Source of the DNA: a virus
Direction: 5' to 3' (one strand)
IMG/VR virus record: IMGVR_UViG_3300028675_000008
Location: 1-22,749 of that record
Length of the DNA stretch: 22,749 nt
Under the pieces are notes generated by a model that saw only the letters and a list, made by a program, of their open reading frames with translations, did no database searches and was not told where the DNA came from. Positions 1-7,592 of this stretch are shown here, in pieces; position 1 is the first letter of the stretch, and every line of letters begins with the position of its first letter. Both the position numbers and the translations under genes were made by a program.

Positions 1-595
1 TCTTGGCCCCGCCCAGGTAGAGCTCCAGCGTGGTGCCGGGGCGCAGAGCGGGGTCCATGACCACCCCCCAGGCCCCGTGGCCCACCTCTTCCACGGCGTA
101 GGCCGGCCCCAACGCGGCCCAAGCGGGAGCTACGACCTCTACCTCCCCTTTCTCGTTGATCCGCCAGACCTTCTTCTCTGGGGTCAAGAGCTCCAGGAGG
201 TCCGCCAGGGGCGTGGCCCGTCGGACGTACCGGGTGGCCACGCCTTCCACCTCCAGCTTTCCGGGCCGCTCCCCAGCCTCGCGAATAGCGTCCGCCAGCA
301 CGGTGCGGTAGGGGATGCCTTCGTAGTAGCGGGGCCGGAGGGGCCTCTCTAGTCCGTCCGCCCCGCCCACGAAGCGGGCCACCGTCCAGCCCTCGGGGTG
401 GGGAGAGAGGCGGACGGTGCCCTGCCAGGTGCTCACCTGGTCGTCCAGCTCCATGCGCAGAGTGGCCTGTCCGTCCTGAAGCCGGCGCTCTTCCCAGGGT
501 TCGGCCACAATGAAACCCCCCACAGGCCTCCCCCGGAGGGGCAGGCTCAGGTACCCCGAGGCGATGGGGCTGTCGTTTAGGGTGAAGGCGGGCAT
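1..595 (-). CDS. Baseplate/tail hub-like protein, C-terminally cut by window edge
   Basis: Partial gene: 198 codons are visible from ATG 595 and the frame is still open at base 1. The start lies one base after the stop of the upstream tail gene (TGA C ATG), which indicates tight co-translation. The N-terminus begins MPAFTLNDSPI. The protein has alternating beta-type segments, a segment typical of hub proteins (YYEGIPYRTVLADAIREAG, about residues 110-128) and an acidic/basic mix. By position, directly after the tape measure and one further tail gene, it corresponds to the XkdQ/Mu gp44-type hub that joins tube to baseplate. I assign this mainly by gene order and by the small-domain pattern of the visible part; no diagnostic catalytic motif is seen. 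It would act in the virion at the distal end of the tail tube. Confidence 0.6.
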   Translation of the reverse strand, partial: MPAFTLNDSPIASGYLSLPLRGRPVGGFIVAEPWEERRLQDGQATLRMELDDQVSTWQGTVRLSPHPEGWTVARFVGGADGLERPLRPRYYEGIPYRTVLADAIREAGERPGKLEVEGVATRYVRRATPLADLLELLTPEKKVWRINEKGEVEVVAPAWAALGPAYAVEEVGHGAWGVVMDPALRPGTTLELYLGGAK

Positions 596-596
596 G

Positions 597-1133
597 TCAG
601 GGTTTGGGTGGGGACTTGGACGGGCGGTCCACTTCCAGGACGCTCACCCCGGTCCCGAGCATGGGCTCCTCGCCGGTGCCGCCCTTTTGAGCCGTTGCCT
701 TTTTGGTGGTCCGCTTGGTCTCCGGCCACCACTCGCGGAAGGTCATGGTGAGCCGGTAGCCCTCCTTCCAGGAGAGGGGAGCTTCCTCTATGTCGGTCAG
801 GTACACCTCCGCAATCCCCCACCGGCGGGTAGCGGGGTGGACTATCTGCACGGGGTCATGTTTTTGCGCCCCCCGCCTGTTCCGGTGGTGTTCGGCGAAC
901 TGGCGGAGCCGATCCAGCTGGCGGAAGTCCGCTACTCGCACCTCTACCGTCACTTCGGCGGGGGCGTAGCCCAGGCGGGTAGCGACCACGCCGTCCTGAC
1001 CTGGCACTTCCACGCTGGATTCCCGAAGCCCTCCACCCCGCACCGTCACCCGGCACTCCCCCACGATGTCCGCTCGGGGGTCAGGAGCTATGCGCCAGCG
1101 GCCCTGGCCCACGATGACGACTTCGTCATGCAT
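597..1133 (-). CDS. Tail protein between tape measure and hub (XkdP/Mu gp43 position)
   Basis: 178 residues, starting MHDEVVIVGQG. The ATG at 1133 overlaps the tape measure stop by 8 nt. The first 125 residues are beta-rich, with a conserved-looking core (VRVADFRQLDRLRQFAEHHR) and a following segment HPATRRWGIAEVYLTDIEEAP, then WKEGYRLTMTFREWWPETK. The last 40 residues are a low-complexity K/T/P-rich tail (TKRTTKKATAQKGG and onward). In PBSX-like and Mu-like contractile tails this slot holds a small adaptor between tape measure and hub. No LysM motif is visible, so it is not a plain XkdP. Role in baseplate or tube-tip assembly is inferred from position; the family itself is not recognised with confidence. 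Confidence 0.6.
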   Translation of the reverse strand: MHDEVVIVGQGRWRIAPDPRADIVGECRVTVRGGGLRESSVEVPGQDGVVATRLGYAPAEVTVEVRVADFRQLDRLRQFAEHHRNRRGAQKHDPVQIVHPATRRWGIAEVYLTDIEEAPLSWKEGYRLTMTFREWWPETKRTTKKATAQKGGTGEEPMLGTGVSVLEVDRPSKSPPKP

Positions 1134-3474
1134 GGCCGTCCTCCAACGCCAGGAACTCCAGGCCCCGCACCACGATGCGCCCGGCAGCCCACTCGTCCAG
1201 GGCCTCTACCACTTCCCTAGCCACGGCTTTGGGGTCCCGAGCCCCGTCCACGTGGATGTTCACCACCACGCTCCGCTCTGCCATCCCGGGGGCGGCGAGG
1301 GTGGGCGAGGGCGGGCCGAATACGGGGGCCCCTACCTCGGGCACCACCTGCCGCACGGAGGCCTCCATGACCCGAGCCACCGCCGGGACCATGGCGGTGG
1401 CCCCTAGAGCCAGGCCCGCCATGGCCATCCGCCCGTAGTGGGCAAAGAGCCTGGAGGGGGAGCGCACCTGGAGCACGTCTTTCGCCCCCCGGGCCAGGGC
1501 TCCGGCCACCGTGGCCCCGGCCTCCCACACCCGCCGAACCCCAGCGGTGACGCTGGTGAGGGCCCGGAGGACGAGCTCACCGCCGGGTACCCGAGCCACC
1601 TCGGCCTTGACGGCCTCCACCAGCTGGCCCCCCAGGCCTTTCAGCCCTTCCACGATGCGGCCCGGAAGCCCCTTGAACCAGTCCACAATGGAGCTGACGA
1701 CCCCGCCCACCGTGTCTCGCAGCTCCTGCCAAGCGCCCTTGGCCGCGGCCAGGACGCCCTGCCAGGTGGAGCGGGCCCTATCCGCCAGGGCGGAGAACCA
1801 GCCCGTGGTTTTGGCCCAGGCCCCACTGGCCGCCTGGGCCACGCCGTCCCAAGTGGACTTCGCCCACCCGGACACGGCGTCCCACGCCCCTTTAAACCAG
1901 CTCTTAATCCGGTCCCAGTTTTTGACGATGAGATAGCCCGCCGCAATGGCCCCGCTCACCAACCATCCCCACGGCCCCAACCCCATGATGAGCCGCCCCG
2001 CCCCCATGAGGATGCGAGGGAGAAAAACCCTCAAGATACTCCACGCTTGAACCAAGGCCGGGCGAAGTCCAGGAAGCAGGCGCACAGCCCCCACCCGCAG
2101 GAGCGCCGCGCTCAGCCGCAGAAGGGCGCCAGGTAGGCCCAGGGTCAGAACGTTGAGGAGCTTCCAGGCCGCTACCATCCCCAGAGCCGCCCCGGCCAGG
2201 CGGGTGAAACCCGAGGCCGCCCCCGCCGCTTGAACCTCGGCGTCCCCAAGGGGACGCACCAGGCCACTCACGAAGGCCAAGACGGGGCGCAGATAGCCCC
2301 AGGCCTCCCGCATGATGGCGAAGGCGTCCTTGACCCCGGCCATAAACTCCCGCACCTGCGCCCAGGCTGAGCGCAGGGCGGGCCCTAACTGCCTGGCCCA
2401 CCCCTTGAGCTGGTCTAGCCAAGCGGTGAGGGCGGGCTCTAGGGCTCTGGGGTCCGTGGCCTTGGCCAGGGGGCCGAATATGGCCTCCACGCCAGCCCCG
2501 ATAACGCTTTCTACCTGGGCTTTAAACCGTTTCCCCAGGTCGGAGTTCGTGTCGGTGATGGCCACCAGGTTGCGCAACAGGTTCTCCAGAGGCCCGACCT
2601 GAATGTCTTTGAAGAGCTCAAAGGGCCGGCTTCGGAGGGTGGACCACAACCCCGTCAGGGTGGCCGAGAACTCCTCTGTGAGCCTGCCCAGCCTCCCTCC
2701 GGATATCGTGTCCCGAATAGCTTCCAAGACGGCCACAATGCCCAGGTCGGCGGACACGCGCCCAGCTCCAACAAGCTTTTGGGCTTCCTGGGCCGTCACG
2801 CCTAGGCGGGCGCCGATGCGCTCGTAGATTTTAGCTTGCGGTGCCCCAACTTGGGATAGCTGATTGAGCTCCTCTTTCATTAGCCGGCCTATAGAGCGAA
2901 TCTGGCTAAATGCTGTGATGATCTGATCCACGGCCTGCTGAGAAAAACCTTTCATGACCGACAGGTCACCAATGGCTCTTAGAAGGACGGGAACCTCCAC
3001 TGGCTTGAACTGAGAGACAACTAAACGCGTATACGCATCCATCACCTGCTGCGTGGTGAATGGGGTACGGGAGGCGAACCTCATGACCTCTTCAAGAGCT
3101 TGACTGGCGGCTTCGCGAGAACCCAGGACGGTCTTGAGGGCCACCTCGGTGTTTTGCCGGAAGGTGACGGCGTCCAGCACCATCTTGGCCCCAAGGCCCA
3201 CCGCCCCCGCTGTCACTAGGCCGGGGAGGGAGGTGATCTGGCGAACGGCCCAGCCCGCCGTCCCGGCCAGCCTGCGGTAGCCCCCTTCAACGGCGGAAAG
3301 ACCCGCCAGCACCGAACCCACCCCGGTCAGGTACAGGCGGGGCAGGGCCGTCCTGGCGCTGGAGGCCCGAACGCCCTCCAGGGACTTTTGCACCCGGGTC
3401 AGGTCCGCCACGGCGGCCCGGATGCCCGCCACCTGGGCCTTGACCCGGAAGATCCACTCCAGGGCGTTATTCAT
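1126..3474 (-). CDS. Tail tape measure protein
   Basis: 782 residues. It sets tail length during assembly and is expected to be threaded through the tube and pass with DNA into the cell. It is the longest gene of the tail block and lies just after the tail assembly chaperone, the classic position. The N-terminal half is helical, with a tape-measure-type stretch of short alpha-helical segments (TPFTTQQVMDAYTRLV, residues about 135-150; ELNQLSQVGAPQAKIYERIG, about 200-220). A hydrophobic segment follows (GAGRLIMGLGPWGWLVSG and onward, about residues 485-515). After it come Trp-spaced repeats (WDAVSGWAKSTW, WDGVAQAASGAW, WQGVLAAAKGAW) typical of the C-terminal half of these proteins. ATG 3474 overlaps the end of the frameshifted chaperone frame by 8 nt. 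No peptidase or lysozyme domain is evident. Confidence 0.92.
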   Translation of the reverse strand: MNNALEWIFRVKAQVAGIRAAVADLTRVQKSLEGVRASSARTALPRLYLTGVGSVLAGLSAVEGGYRRLAGTAGWAVRQITSLPGLVTAGAVGLGAKMVLDAVTFRQNTEVALKTVLGSREAASQALEEVMRFASRTPFTTQQVMDAYTRLVVSQFKPVEVPVLLRAIGDLSVMKGFSQQAVDQIITAFSQIRSIGRLMKEELNQLSQVGAPQAKIYERIGARLGVTAQEAQKLVGAGRVSADLGIVAVLEAIRDTISGGRLGRLTEEFSATLTGLWSTLRSRPFELFKDIQVGPLENLLRNLVAITDTNSDLGKRFKAQVESVIGAGVEAIFGPLAKATDPRALEPALTAWLDQLKGWARQLGPALRSAWAQVREFMAGVKDAFAIMREAWGYLRPVLAFVSGLVRPLGDAEVQAAGAASGFTRLAGAALGMVAAWKLLNVLTLGLPGALLRLSAALLRVGAVRLLPGLRPALVQAWSILRVFLPRILMGAGRLIMGLGPWGWLVSGAIAAGYLIVKNWDRIKSWFKGAWDAVSGWAKSTWDGVAQAASGAWAKTTGWFSALADRARSTWQGVLAAAKGAWQELRDTVGGVVSSIVDWFKGLPGRIVEGLKGLGGQLVEAVKAEVARVPGGELVLRALTSVTAGVRRVWEAGATVAGALARGAKDVLQVRSPSRLFAHYGRMAMAGLALGATAMVPAVARVMEASVRQVVPEVGAPVFGPPSPTLAAPGMAERSVVVNIHVDGARDPKAVAREVVEALDEWAAGRIVVRGLEFLALEDGHA

Positions 3475-3923
3475 CTCCGCTGGGGATGGTGCTCAGGTAG
3501 TGGGCGGCGGTCAGGACGGCCCCGGCCCCTGCCTCCTGGTCCCGGTAGCCCCGGGCGTAGGCCCAAAGCGCCCTCGCCGCCGCCACCAGGTCCCTCCGCT
3601 TCAGAATCTCCGCGGCCCTTTCAGCCGACGCGCTCCAGAAATCGGGCCTCTTCGTCCTGGGCCAGGGCGATGAGGTCGGAGGCTATTTTGACCACTAGGC
3701 CGGGTTTCTTGGCGATTATCTGAGAGAACGTCTTCCGATCCGGCTCCACCAGGCAGTCCATGACCAGGGCCTTCTGGGCGGCGTACAGGTCCGCCCCGTC
3801 CCGGGCGCTGGTGGCCACGAACCGGCGGAACTCGGGCTCCTGGGGTGGCCGGAACTTGGCCTCACCCCAGGAGCCCTTAGCCAGGTACAACTCCTCGCCC
3901 TCTAGACGCTCCAGGGTCTCCAT
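3467..3923 (-). CDS. Tail assembly chaperone, predicted frameshifted long form
   Basis: Predicted fusion of the 100-codon chaperone with a 56-residue extension in another frame, as in lambda G-GT and the PBSX/Mu equivalents. The extension frame (AERAAEILKRRDLVAAARAL ... LSTIPSGDE) has no good start of its own, is coding-like, and ends at TAA 3469-3467, overlapping the tape measure ATG. The extension is +1 (equally -2) relative to the first frame. An in-frame stop at 3685-3683 and the zero-frame stop at 3623-3621 confine the slip to 3682-3621. My best slip site is TTT C at 3641-3638 (CGA TTT CTG; tRNA-Phe could re-pair on TTC), giving 95+56=151 residues. The exact site and whether the shift is +1 or -2 are inference. 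Confidence 0.6.
3621..3923 (-). CDS. Tail assembly chaperone, short form (XkdN/gpG-like)
   Basis: 100 residues, ATG 3923, two bases after the tail tube stop (TAA GC ATG). It starts METLERLEGEELYLAKGSW, has a central FRRFVATSARDGADLYAAQK segment and ends DEEARFLERVG. The size, acidic helical character and position between tube and tape measure match the short form of tail assembly chaperones. These bind the tape measure during tube polymerisation and are absent from the finished virion. The sequence after the stop is a second open frame that lacks its own start, so the gene probably makes two products by ribosomal frameshifting. The family call rests on synteny and size rather than on a strict motif. 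Confidence 0.75.
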   Translation of the reverse strand: METLERLEGEELYLAKGSWGEAKFRPPQEPEFRRFVATSARDGADLYAAQKALVMDCLVEPDRKTFSQIIAKKPGLVVKIASDLIALAQDEEARFLERVG

Positions 3924-3925
3924 GC

Positions 3926-4357
3926 TTACCTAGCCAGGGGGTTCTTGCTTCGAGGCCAGACGTCCAGGGCCTTGCCCTTCAGCTCCACCACCACGGGCTC
4001 CGCCCCCTTGGACACGCTCACGCTCTCGGAAGTGGGGCGGAACTGGCGGATGAGGTCCACGGTGGTCATCCCGTCGGTATCGGCGTAGATCACCTGGATG
4101 TCAAACTCCTTCATCCGGTAGTCGTTGCCCCACTTGTCCAGGAGCTGGTGCCAGATGTCAGCGGGGAGCTTGACCGTCACCTCCACGGGCTCCTGCATGC
4201 CCGGCGTCCTGGCCACGGGCTTGCCCCGCTTGTACAGGTACTCCTCCTGGAGCTCTGGGACGGCGTACTCCACCTCGGCGTCCACGGGGATGGTCTCCCC
4301 GTCGATGACCAGCTCCACGGCCTGGTAGTCGTAGGCCCGCTTGGGATTCAGCTGCAT
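3926..4357 (-). CDS. Tail tube protein of contractile tail (XkdM/Mu gpM-like)
   Basis: 143 residues, ATG 4357 with a GGAGG motif just upstream. It follows the sheath gene by 11 bases. The sequence is rich in beta strands (YDYQAVELVIDGETIPVDAE; PVEVTVKLPADIWHQLLDKW; GAEPVVVELKGKALDVW), as expected for the small tube protein of myovirus tails. That protein stacks in hexameric rings inside the sheath and forms the channel for DNA. The pairing of a sheath gene followed directly by a ~140-residue protein is the PBSX XkdK-XkdM and Mu L-M arrangement. The domain is full length for the family, and nothing in it looks broken. Confidence 0.85.
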   Translation of the reverse strand: MQLNPKRAYDYQAVELVIDGETIPVDAEVEYAVPELQEEYLYKRGKPVARTPGMQEPVEVTVKLPADIWHQLLDKWGNDYRMKEFDIQVIYADTDGMTTVDLIRQFRPTSESVSVSKGAEPVVVELKGKALDVWPRSKNPLAR

Positions 4358-4368
4358 GCCTCACCTCC

Positions 4369-5781
4369 TCACTTCACCGCCAGGGCGGGGTTCTCAAAGC
4401 CGATGGTCACGCTGATGTACTTGGCGTACCCGAGGGGCACGATGGCGATCTCCACCGGGAGGCGGCGGCTGGAGAGGATGTTCTCGGTGCGGTCCACCGT
4501 GACCCGCACGGCGGGCTGGCCGCCGTCCTCAGAGACCTTTCCCTTTAGAGCTGTGGCCAGCATGCCCCGGATGTAGGCCTCCACCTTTTTGGCGTCCCGG
4601 TCGGCGATGCCCCCGGTGGCGGGGTCCACCTGAATGGACTCGTTCACGAACCTGAGCCCGGCCTGGTACGCCACGGTGCAGGCCAGGTCCATCACGCTCC
4701 GGTACTGGTCCAGCTCAAAGTCGCTGCCCGGGGGGGCCATGATGCGCCCCTGGGTGAGGAAGTGCCCGGCGTAAGCGGGGTAGGTGCGGGCGGTGGTGAA
4801 GCGGGCCTCGTCCAGCCCCGGGGTCACATACTCGTCCCGGTGCAGCTTCACCACGCCCACCAAGGGGCCGGAGGCCACCCGGCCCACGTCCTCCTGGGCG
4901 GGCCTGGCCGCCCGGCGTCCGGCCCAGAGCCAGGCGATGGGCCTGCGGTGGACGCGGCCCGTGAGGGGGCTCGCCACCTCGGCGTAGCCCGCCCCCACGC
5001 CCACCCGGACACTAGCGAAGCTGGCCCAGGCGGTGCGCAGATCGCTGTCGCTCAGGTCCTGGGCCTCCAGCATGGCCCAGATATACCGGTGGGCCTGAGC
5101 GGCTTCCCCCATGCGGGCGTCCACGGCGGCGGCCACGGTGGGAGTGGCCGCCCCCACCACGTGAATGAACTGGTAGCGCAGCTGGGCCTGAGCGAAGAGG
5201 GCGTCTATGGCGGCGTTCAGGTCAGCGAGGGAGTAGGCGGGAGCGGTGGCGGTGAAGGTGTAGGCGTCCCCTACCTCAAAGGAGGTGCCGCTAGCCCCGT
5301 CCGTGAAGGTGAGGCTGATGCCGGTGCCCGGGATGGCGTAGGTGCCGCCGGAGGGGATGGCGACCTCCGGAGAGTAGGTGTCACCTCCGTCCAAAGAGTA
5401 GATGAAGGCGGCGGTGCCCCTACCTCCGGCCCGGGTGATGCGGACCACCACCTCGTAGGCGTCGTTGGGGCTCCCGGAAGCCGTAAGGGTGCCCGTGCCC
5501 GTGCCCGTCTTCTGCACCGTGCCGATGGTGCCCGCCACGCTGGCGCTGGCCCGAACGGCGTAGACCAGCCCGGCCCCCTGGGCGATGGCCACGGCGATGG
5601 CCTCGGGCAGGGGCCCACCCCCAAAAAGCTCCCGAGTCTGCTTGGTGGACGTGATGGCCAGGACCTCGTTCACAGGCCCCTGCTGGGCCACGCCGATCTT
5701 GACGTGAACCCCCTCCCCCAGGGCGGGGAGGACGCCCAGGTTGCCGTCCTGCACGTTTATGCTCACACCCGGCAGAGGCAT
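4369..5781 (-). CDS. Contractile tail sheath protein (Mu gpL/XkdK-like)
   Basis: 470 residues. It forms the contractile outer layer of a myovirus tail. The N-terminus MPLPGVSINVQDGNLGVLPA is a typical sheath start (Pro-Gly-Val followed by beta strands). The middle holds an inserted beta-rich surface domain with repeated Gly/Thr turns (TGTGTLTASGSPNDAYEVVV, about residues 95-115; SLDGGDTYSPEVAI, about 130-145). The C-terminal third carries the conserved sheath core (RFVNESIQVDPATGGIADRD, then VEAYIRGMLATALKGKV and VEIAIVPLGYAKYISVTIGF), the strands that link neighbouring subunits. The ATG at 5781 shares one base with the upstream stop (TAATG), indicating coupled translation. The presence of sheath plus tube shows that the tail is contractile. 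Confidence 0.95.
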   Translation of the reverse strand: MPLPGVSINVQDGNLGVLPALGEGVHVKIGVAQQGPVNEVLAITSTKQTRELFGGGPLPEAIAVAIAQGAGLVYAVRASASVAGTIGTVQKTGTGTGTLTASGSPNDAYEVVVRITRAGGRGTAAFIYSLDGGDTYSPEVAIPSGGTYAIPGTGISLTFTDGASGTSFEVGDAYTFTATAPAYSLADLNAAIDALFAQAQLRYQFIHVVGAATPTVAAAVDARMGEAAQAHRYIWAMLEAQDLSDSDLRTAWASFASVRVGVGAGYAEVASPLTGRVHRRPIAWLWAGRRAARPAQEDVGRVASGPLVGVVKLHRDEYVTPGLDEARFTTARTYPAYAGHFLTQGRIMAPPGSDFELDQYRSVMDLACTVAYQAGLRFVNESIQVDPATGGIADRDAKKVEAYIRGMLATALKGKVSEDGGQPAVRVTVDRTENILSSRRLPVEIAIVPLGYAKYISVTIGFENPALAVK

Positions 5782-5975
5782 TAGCGGATCACCTCCTTGA
5801 GGGCGGCCTCAACCGCCCGGTCGTACTCCCGCTCCGTCACCTCCTGCCCCAGCGCCCACCCGGCCTTGACCCGGGCGGCGGCGAGGAGCCAGGGAGGAGA
5901 GCCCTTCTGGGCCGCCCACTCCTCGTGGGGGCGGCGGACATCCTCTTGCGTCTGCGTCTCCTTCTCCTTCGGCAT
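5781..5975 (-). CDS. Small helical protein upstream of sheath (Mu gp38 position)
   Basis: 64 residues starting MPKEKETQTQEDVRRPHEEW. It has a charged N-terminus and a helical C-terminal half (PPWLLAAARVKAGWALGQEV, then TEREYDRAVEAALKEVI). ATG 5975 is preceded by a strong GGAGG at good spacing, and its stop overlaps the sheath ATG by one base. Mu encodes its small gp38 in the same slot between tail terminator and sheath, but the residues here do not resemble the gp38 (DUF2635) consensus as I know it, so only the position is shared. The function is unknown; a small tail-assembly or connector role is possible. Coding is well supported by tight packing and the ribosome site. Confidence 0.75.
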   Translation of the reverse strand: MPKEKETQTQEDVRRPHEEWAAQKGSPPWLLAAARVKAGWALGQEVTEREYDRAVEAALKEVIR

Positions 5976-5976
5976 A

Positions 5977-6420
5977 TCACCCTCCTAGGCCACCGCACCT
6001 CTGGGCGATGGCCTCAAGCGTCACGTAGGTGCGCGTCTCCGCCACGGGCATACGCGCTCGGATGTCCAGGACGTAGGCCACTCCTCGGGAGATGACCCCA
6101 CCCTCTTCCCATCTCCCCCGCTCCAGCTCTACCACCCCGGGGCCGAACGTCCGGCGCAGAGCGGTGATGACCTCGGCCAGCATCCCCTCCACTTCTTCGT
6201 ACCCCTCGCCCCAAAGCCAAAGCTGGAGCCCCACCAACCGGGTGGCGAAGCTGGCTGGAACCTGGGGGTAGGTGAGGGCGCTGACAGGGGCGAACCCCTC
6301 GTCCGTGGGCACCAGGACCAGCCGAGGTGGGGCGGCCCGCTCGCCCAAGGCGTCCGCCCCCAGGTAGAAGGGGAGGGCGGGCAGGGCGGCCTTGAGGGCG
6401 GTGTAGAAGTCGCCGATCAT
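5977..6420 (-). CDS. Tail terminator/completion protein (Mu gp37-like position)
   Basis: 147 residues, MIGDFYTALKAALPALPFYL at the start. ATG 6420 overlaps the upstream gene's stop in an ATGA quartet, and the stop is one base before the next gene's ATG. The pattern of an N-terminal helix, then beta strands (APPRLVLVPTDEGFAP), a central strand-helix (LVGLQLWLWGEGYEEVEGML, AEVITALRRTFGPGV) and a final strand (GVISRGVAYVLDIRARMPVA) fits the small alpha/beta terminator proteins that cap the tail tube at the head-proximal end. Position between the gpG-like protein and the sheath agrees with Mu gp37. The assignment rests on size, fold pattern and order. Confidence 0.68.
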   Translation of the reverse strand: MIGDFYTALKAALPALPFYLGADALGERAAPPRLVLVPTDEGFAPVSALTYPQVPASFATRLVGLQLWLWGEGYEEVEGMLAEVITALRRTFGPGVVELERGRWEEGGVISRGVAYVLDIRARMPVAETRTYVTLEAIAQRCGGLGG

Positions 6421-6947
6421 CCGAGCGTCCTCCTCAGGTAGGCCTGAATGGCCTCGGCCATGTGGGGGGCGTAGCGGCCCAGGTCGTTCCCCTCGGGGAA
6501 GAAGGGACGGGCGGGGAGGTCCACCCTGGCAACCGTTACCCAGCGCCCCTTGCCGCCCTTCCGCTTCCCCCGCCCCCCGGCCAGGCGGAAGCGGAGGTAA
6601 CGGGCCCGCTTGGGGACGATGGTGGCCCCGAACTGATGGGGAGCGGCGTAGCGGACGTTGGTGCCGATGGTAAACCCACGGGGGCCGGCGGCTCGCACGC
6701 TGAAGCTCCTGCGGAGCCGCCCAGTGTCCGAGAGGGTCTGCCCGCCCTCCAGCTGGGCGCGAAGGGAGGGCTTCCAGGGCTGGCCCTTAGGGTCGGTGGC
6801 GGTGGCAAAGCGCTCCTCCAGGGCGCTCATGGCCCCCCAGGCCGCCGCCTTCACCACACCGGCCTGGCCCTGGAGCGTGGCCAGGTGGCGGGCGGCGCGG
6901 ATGAGCCGCCTGAGGCCGGCGAAGTCGCCAATGAGGGAGGCGCTCAC
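6417..6947 (-). CDS. Phage virion morphogenesis protein (Mu gpG-like)
   Basis: 176 residues from GTG 6947 (first residues MSASLIGDFAGL). I chose this start because GTG overlaps the upstream stop as GTGA and has GAGG five bases upstream. The frame is open much further but the extension is Pro/Arg/Gly shadow sequence. The protein has the family pattern: an N-terminal helix, a central WKPSLRAQLEGGQTLSDTGR followed by LRRSFSV (residues about 70-100; linker, then substrate-like 'L.dTG.L..S'), then NVRYAAPHQFGATI and PARPFFPEG near the C-terminus. These are the signatures of the Mu G/P2 S-type morphogenesis family, which act at head-tail joining or tail completion. In Mu the gene lies between F and I; here it has moved downstream of the gp36-like gene. 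Confidence 0.85.
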   Translation of the reverse strand: MSASLIGDFAGLRRLIRAARHLATLQGQAGVVKAAAWGAMSALEERFATATDPKGQPWKPSLRAQLEGGQTLSDTGRLRRSFSVRAAGPRGFTIGTNVRYAAPHQFGATIVPKRARYLRFRLAGGRGKRKGGKGRWVTVARVDLPARPFFPEGNDLGRYAPHMAEAIQAYLRRTLG

Positions 6948-7336
6948 GGCCACCTCTTGGGGCTGGTCACGGCGGAAAACGCCCCTTCGCGCACGTCGGG
7001 GGTGGAGTCCTGCACCTCCGGGCTCACCGCCCCGGCGGCCACCCGTTCCAGCCAGCGGATGGCGTCCTCGTAGCGGAGCCGCAGCACCTCGTCCGCCCCC
7101 CGGGCCGGGTCGTAGCCCCGGACCGCCATAAGGTCGTAGGCGGCGATGGCGGCTACCGCCCGGGTCAGGGCCTCGTCCCAGGCGGTGAGGGGAAGGGCGT
7201 AGCGGGCCCGGAGATAGGAGTCGGCCAGCCGGGAGGCCGCCTCCAGCGCCTCCTCTATCGTGGACGGCGAGACGCCCCTGAGGGCTCCCTCGGGTAGCCC
7301 CAGGCGGAAGAGGTCGTCCTGGGTGGCGTAGGTCAT
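6944..7336 (-). CDS. Head-tail adaptor (Mu gp36-like, DUF1320)
   Basis: 130 residues, MTYATQDDLFRLGLPEGALR at the start. The opening 'M.YAT..DL..r.g', the helix (EEALEAASRLADSYLRARYA) followed by LPL, the central AIAAYDLMAVRG and the tail RYEDAIRWLERVAAGAVSPE are the DUF1320/Mu gp36 pattern. This is a helical connector protein that sits below the portal and joins head to tail. The ATG overlaps the upstream stop as ATGA, and its own stop overlaps the next gene's GTG as GTGA, so three genes form a translationally coupled string. Length matches the family (about 130-150). I see nothing anomalous. Confidence 0.88.
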   Translation of the reverse strand: MTYATQDDLFRLGLPEGALRGVSPSTIEEALEAASRLADSYLRARYALPLTAWDEALTRAVAAIAAYDLMAVRGYDPARGADEVLRLRYEDAIRWLERVAAGAVSPEVQDSTPDVREGAFSAVTSPKRWP

Positions 7337-7581
7337 TCAGACTCCAGGGCCTGCAGAATCTGCTTGGCCAGCTTGGGTCCAATCCCCTTGATGGCGATGA
7401 GGTCGGCCTCGCTGAGGCCGCGGAGGCTCTCCAGCGTGGTGTACCCCGCGGCCGACAGGGCCGACGCGCCGGGGAATCCCGGGGGCAGAGGGGTGGCGGG
7501 GGCAGGGGCAGCGGGTTGCTGGTCCTGCGTCTTTTCTGCCTGCCCCGCCAAAACCCCGATGTAGCTGCGCCTGCGTCCCAT
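7333..7581 (-). CDS. Helix-hairpin-helix protein in head module
   Basis: 82 residues. The N-terminus is basic (MGRRRSYIG), followed by a Pro/Ala/Gln linker (QDQQPAAPAPATPLPPGFPG, residues about 20-40). A compact C-terminal domain comes next: LSAAGYTTLESLRGLSEADL then IAIKGIGPKLAKQILQALES. The latter is a clear helix-hairpin-helix motif (KGIGPKLAKQI) like those of DNA-binding repair proteins. It sits between capsid and gp36-like adaptor, the slot of Mu gp35 and its relatives, where small proteins with HhH/SAP-like ends are common. It may be a head decoration or DNA-contacting adaptor protein; the function is inferred from domain and place only. ATG 7581 follows the capsid stop by 11 bases, with only a weak ribosome site. 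Confidence 0.75.
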   Translation of the reverse strand: MGRRRSYIGVLAGQAEKTQDQQPAAPAPATPLPPGFPGASALSAAGYTTLESLRGLSEADLIAIKGIGPKLAKQILQALESE

Positions 7582-7592
7582 GACTCTCTGGC

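Noticed and set aside
1126-3474. A peptidase or lysozyme domain in the tape measure.
   Set aside because: No HxH, NlpC or transglycosylase motif was found on reading the protein.
4762-5784. A 340-codon plus-strand open frame opposite the sheath gene.
   Set aside because: Low-complexity Gly/Val/His composition, no ribosome site, and it is antisense to a clear sheath protein.
6948-7382. The 145-codon upstream extension of the gpG-like frame.
   Set aside because: Pro/Arg/Gly shadow over the gp36-like gene. The GTG at 6947 with GAGG and GTGA overlap is the better start.
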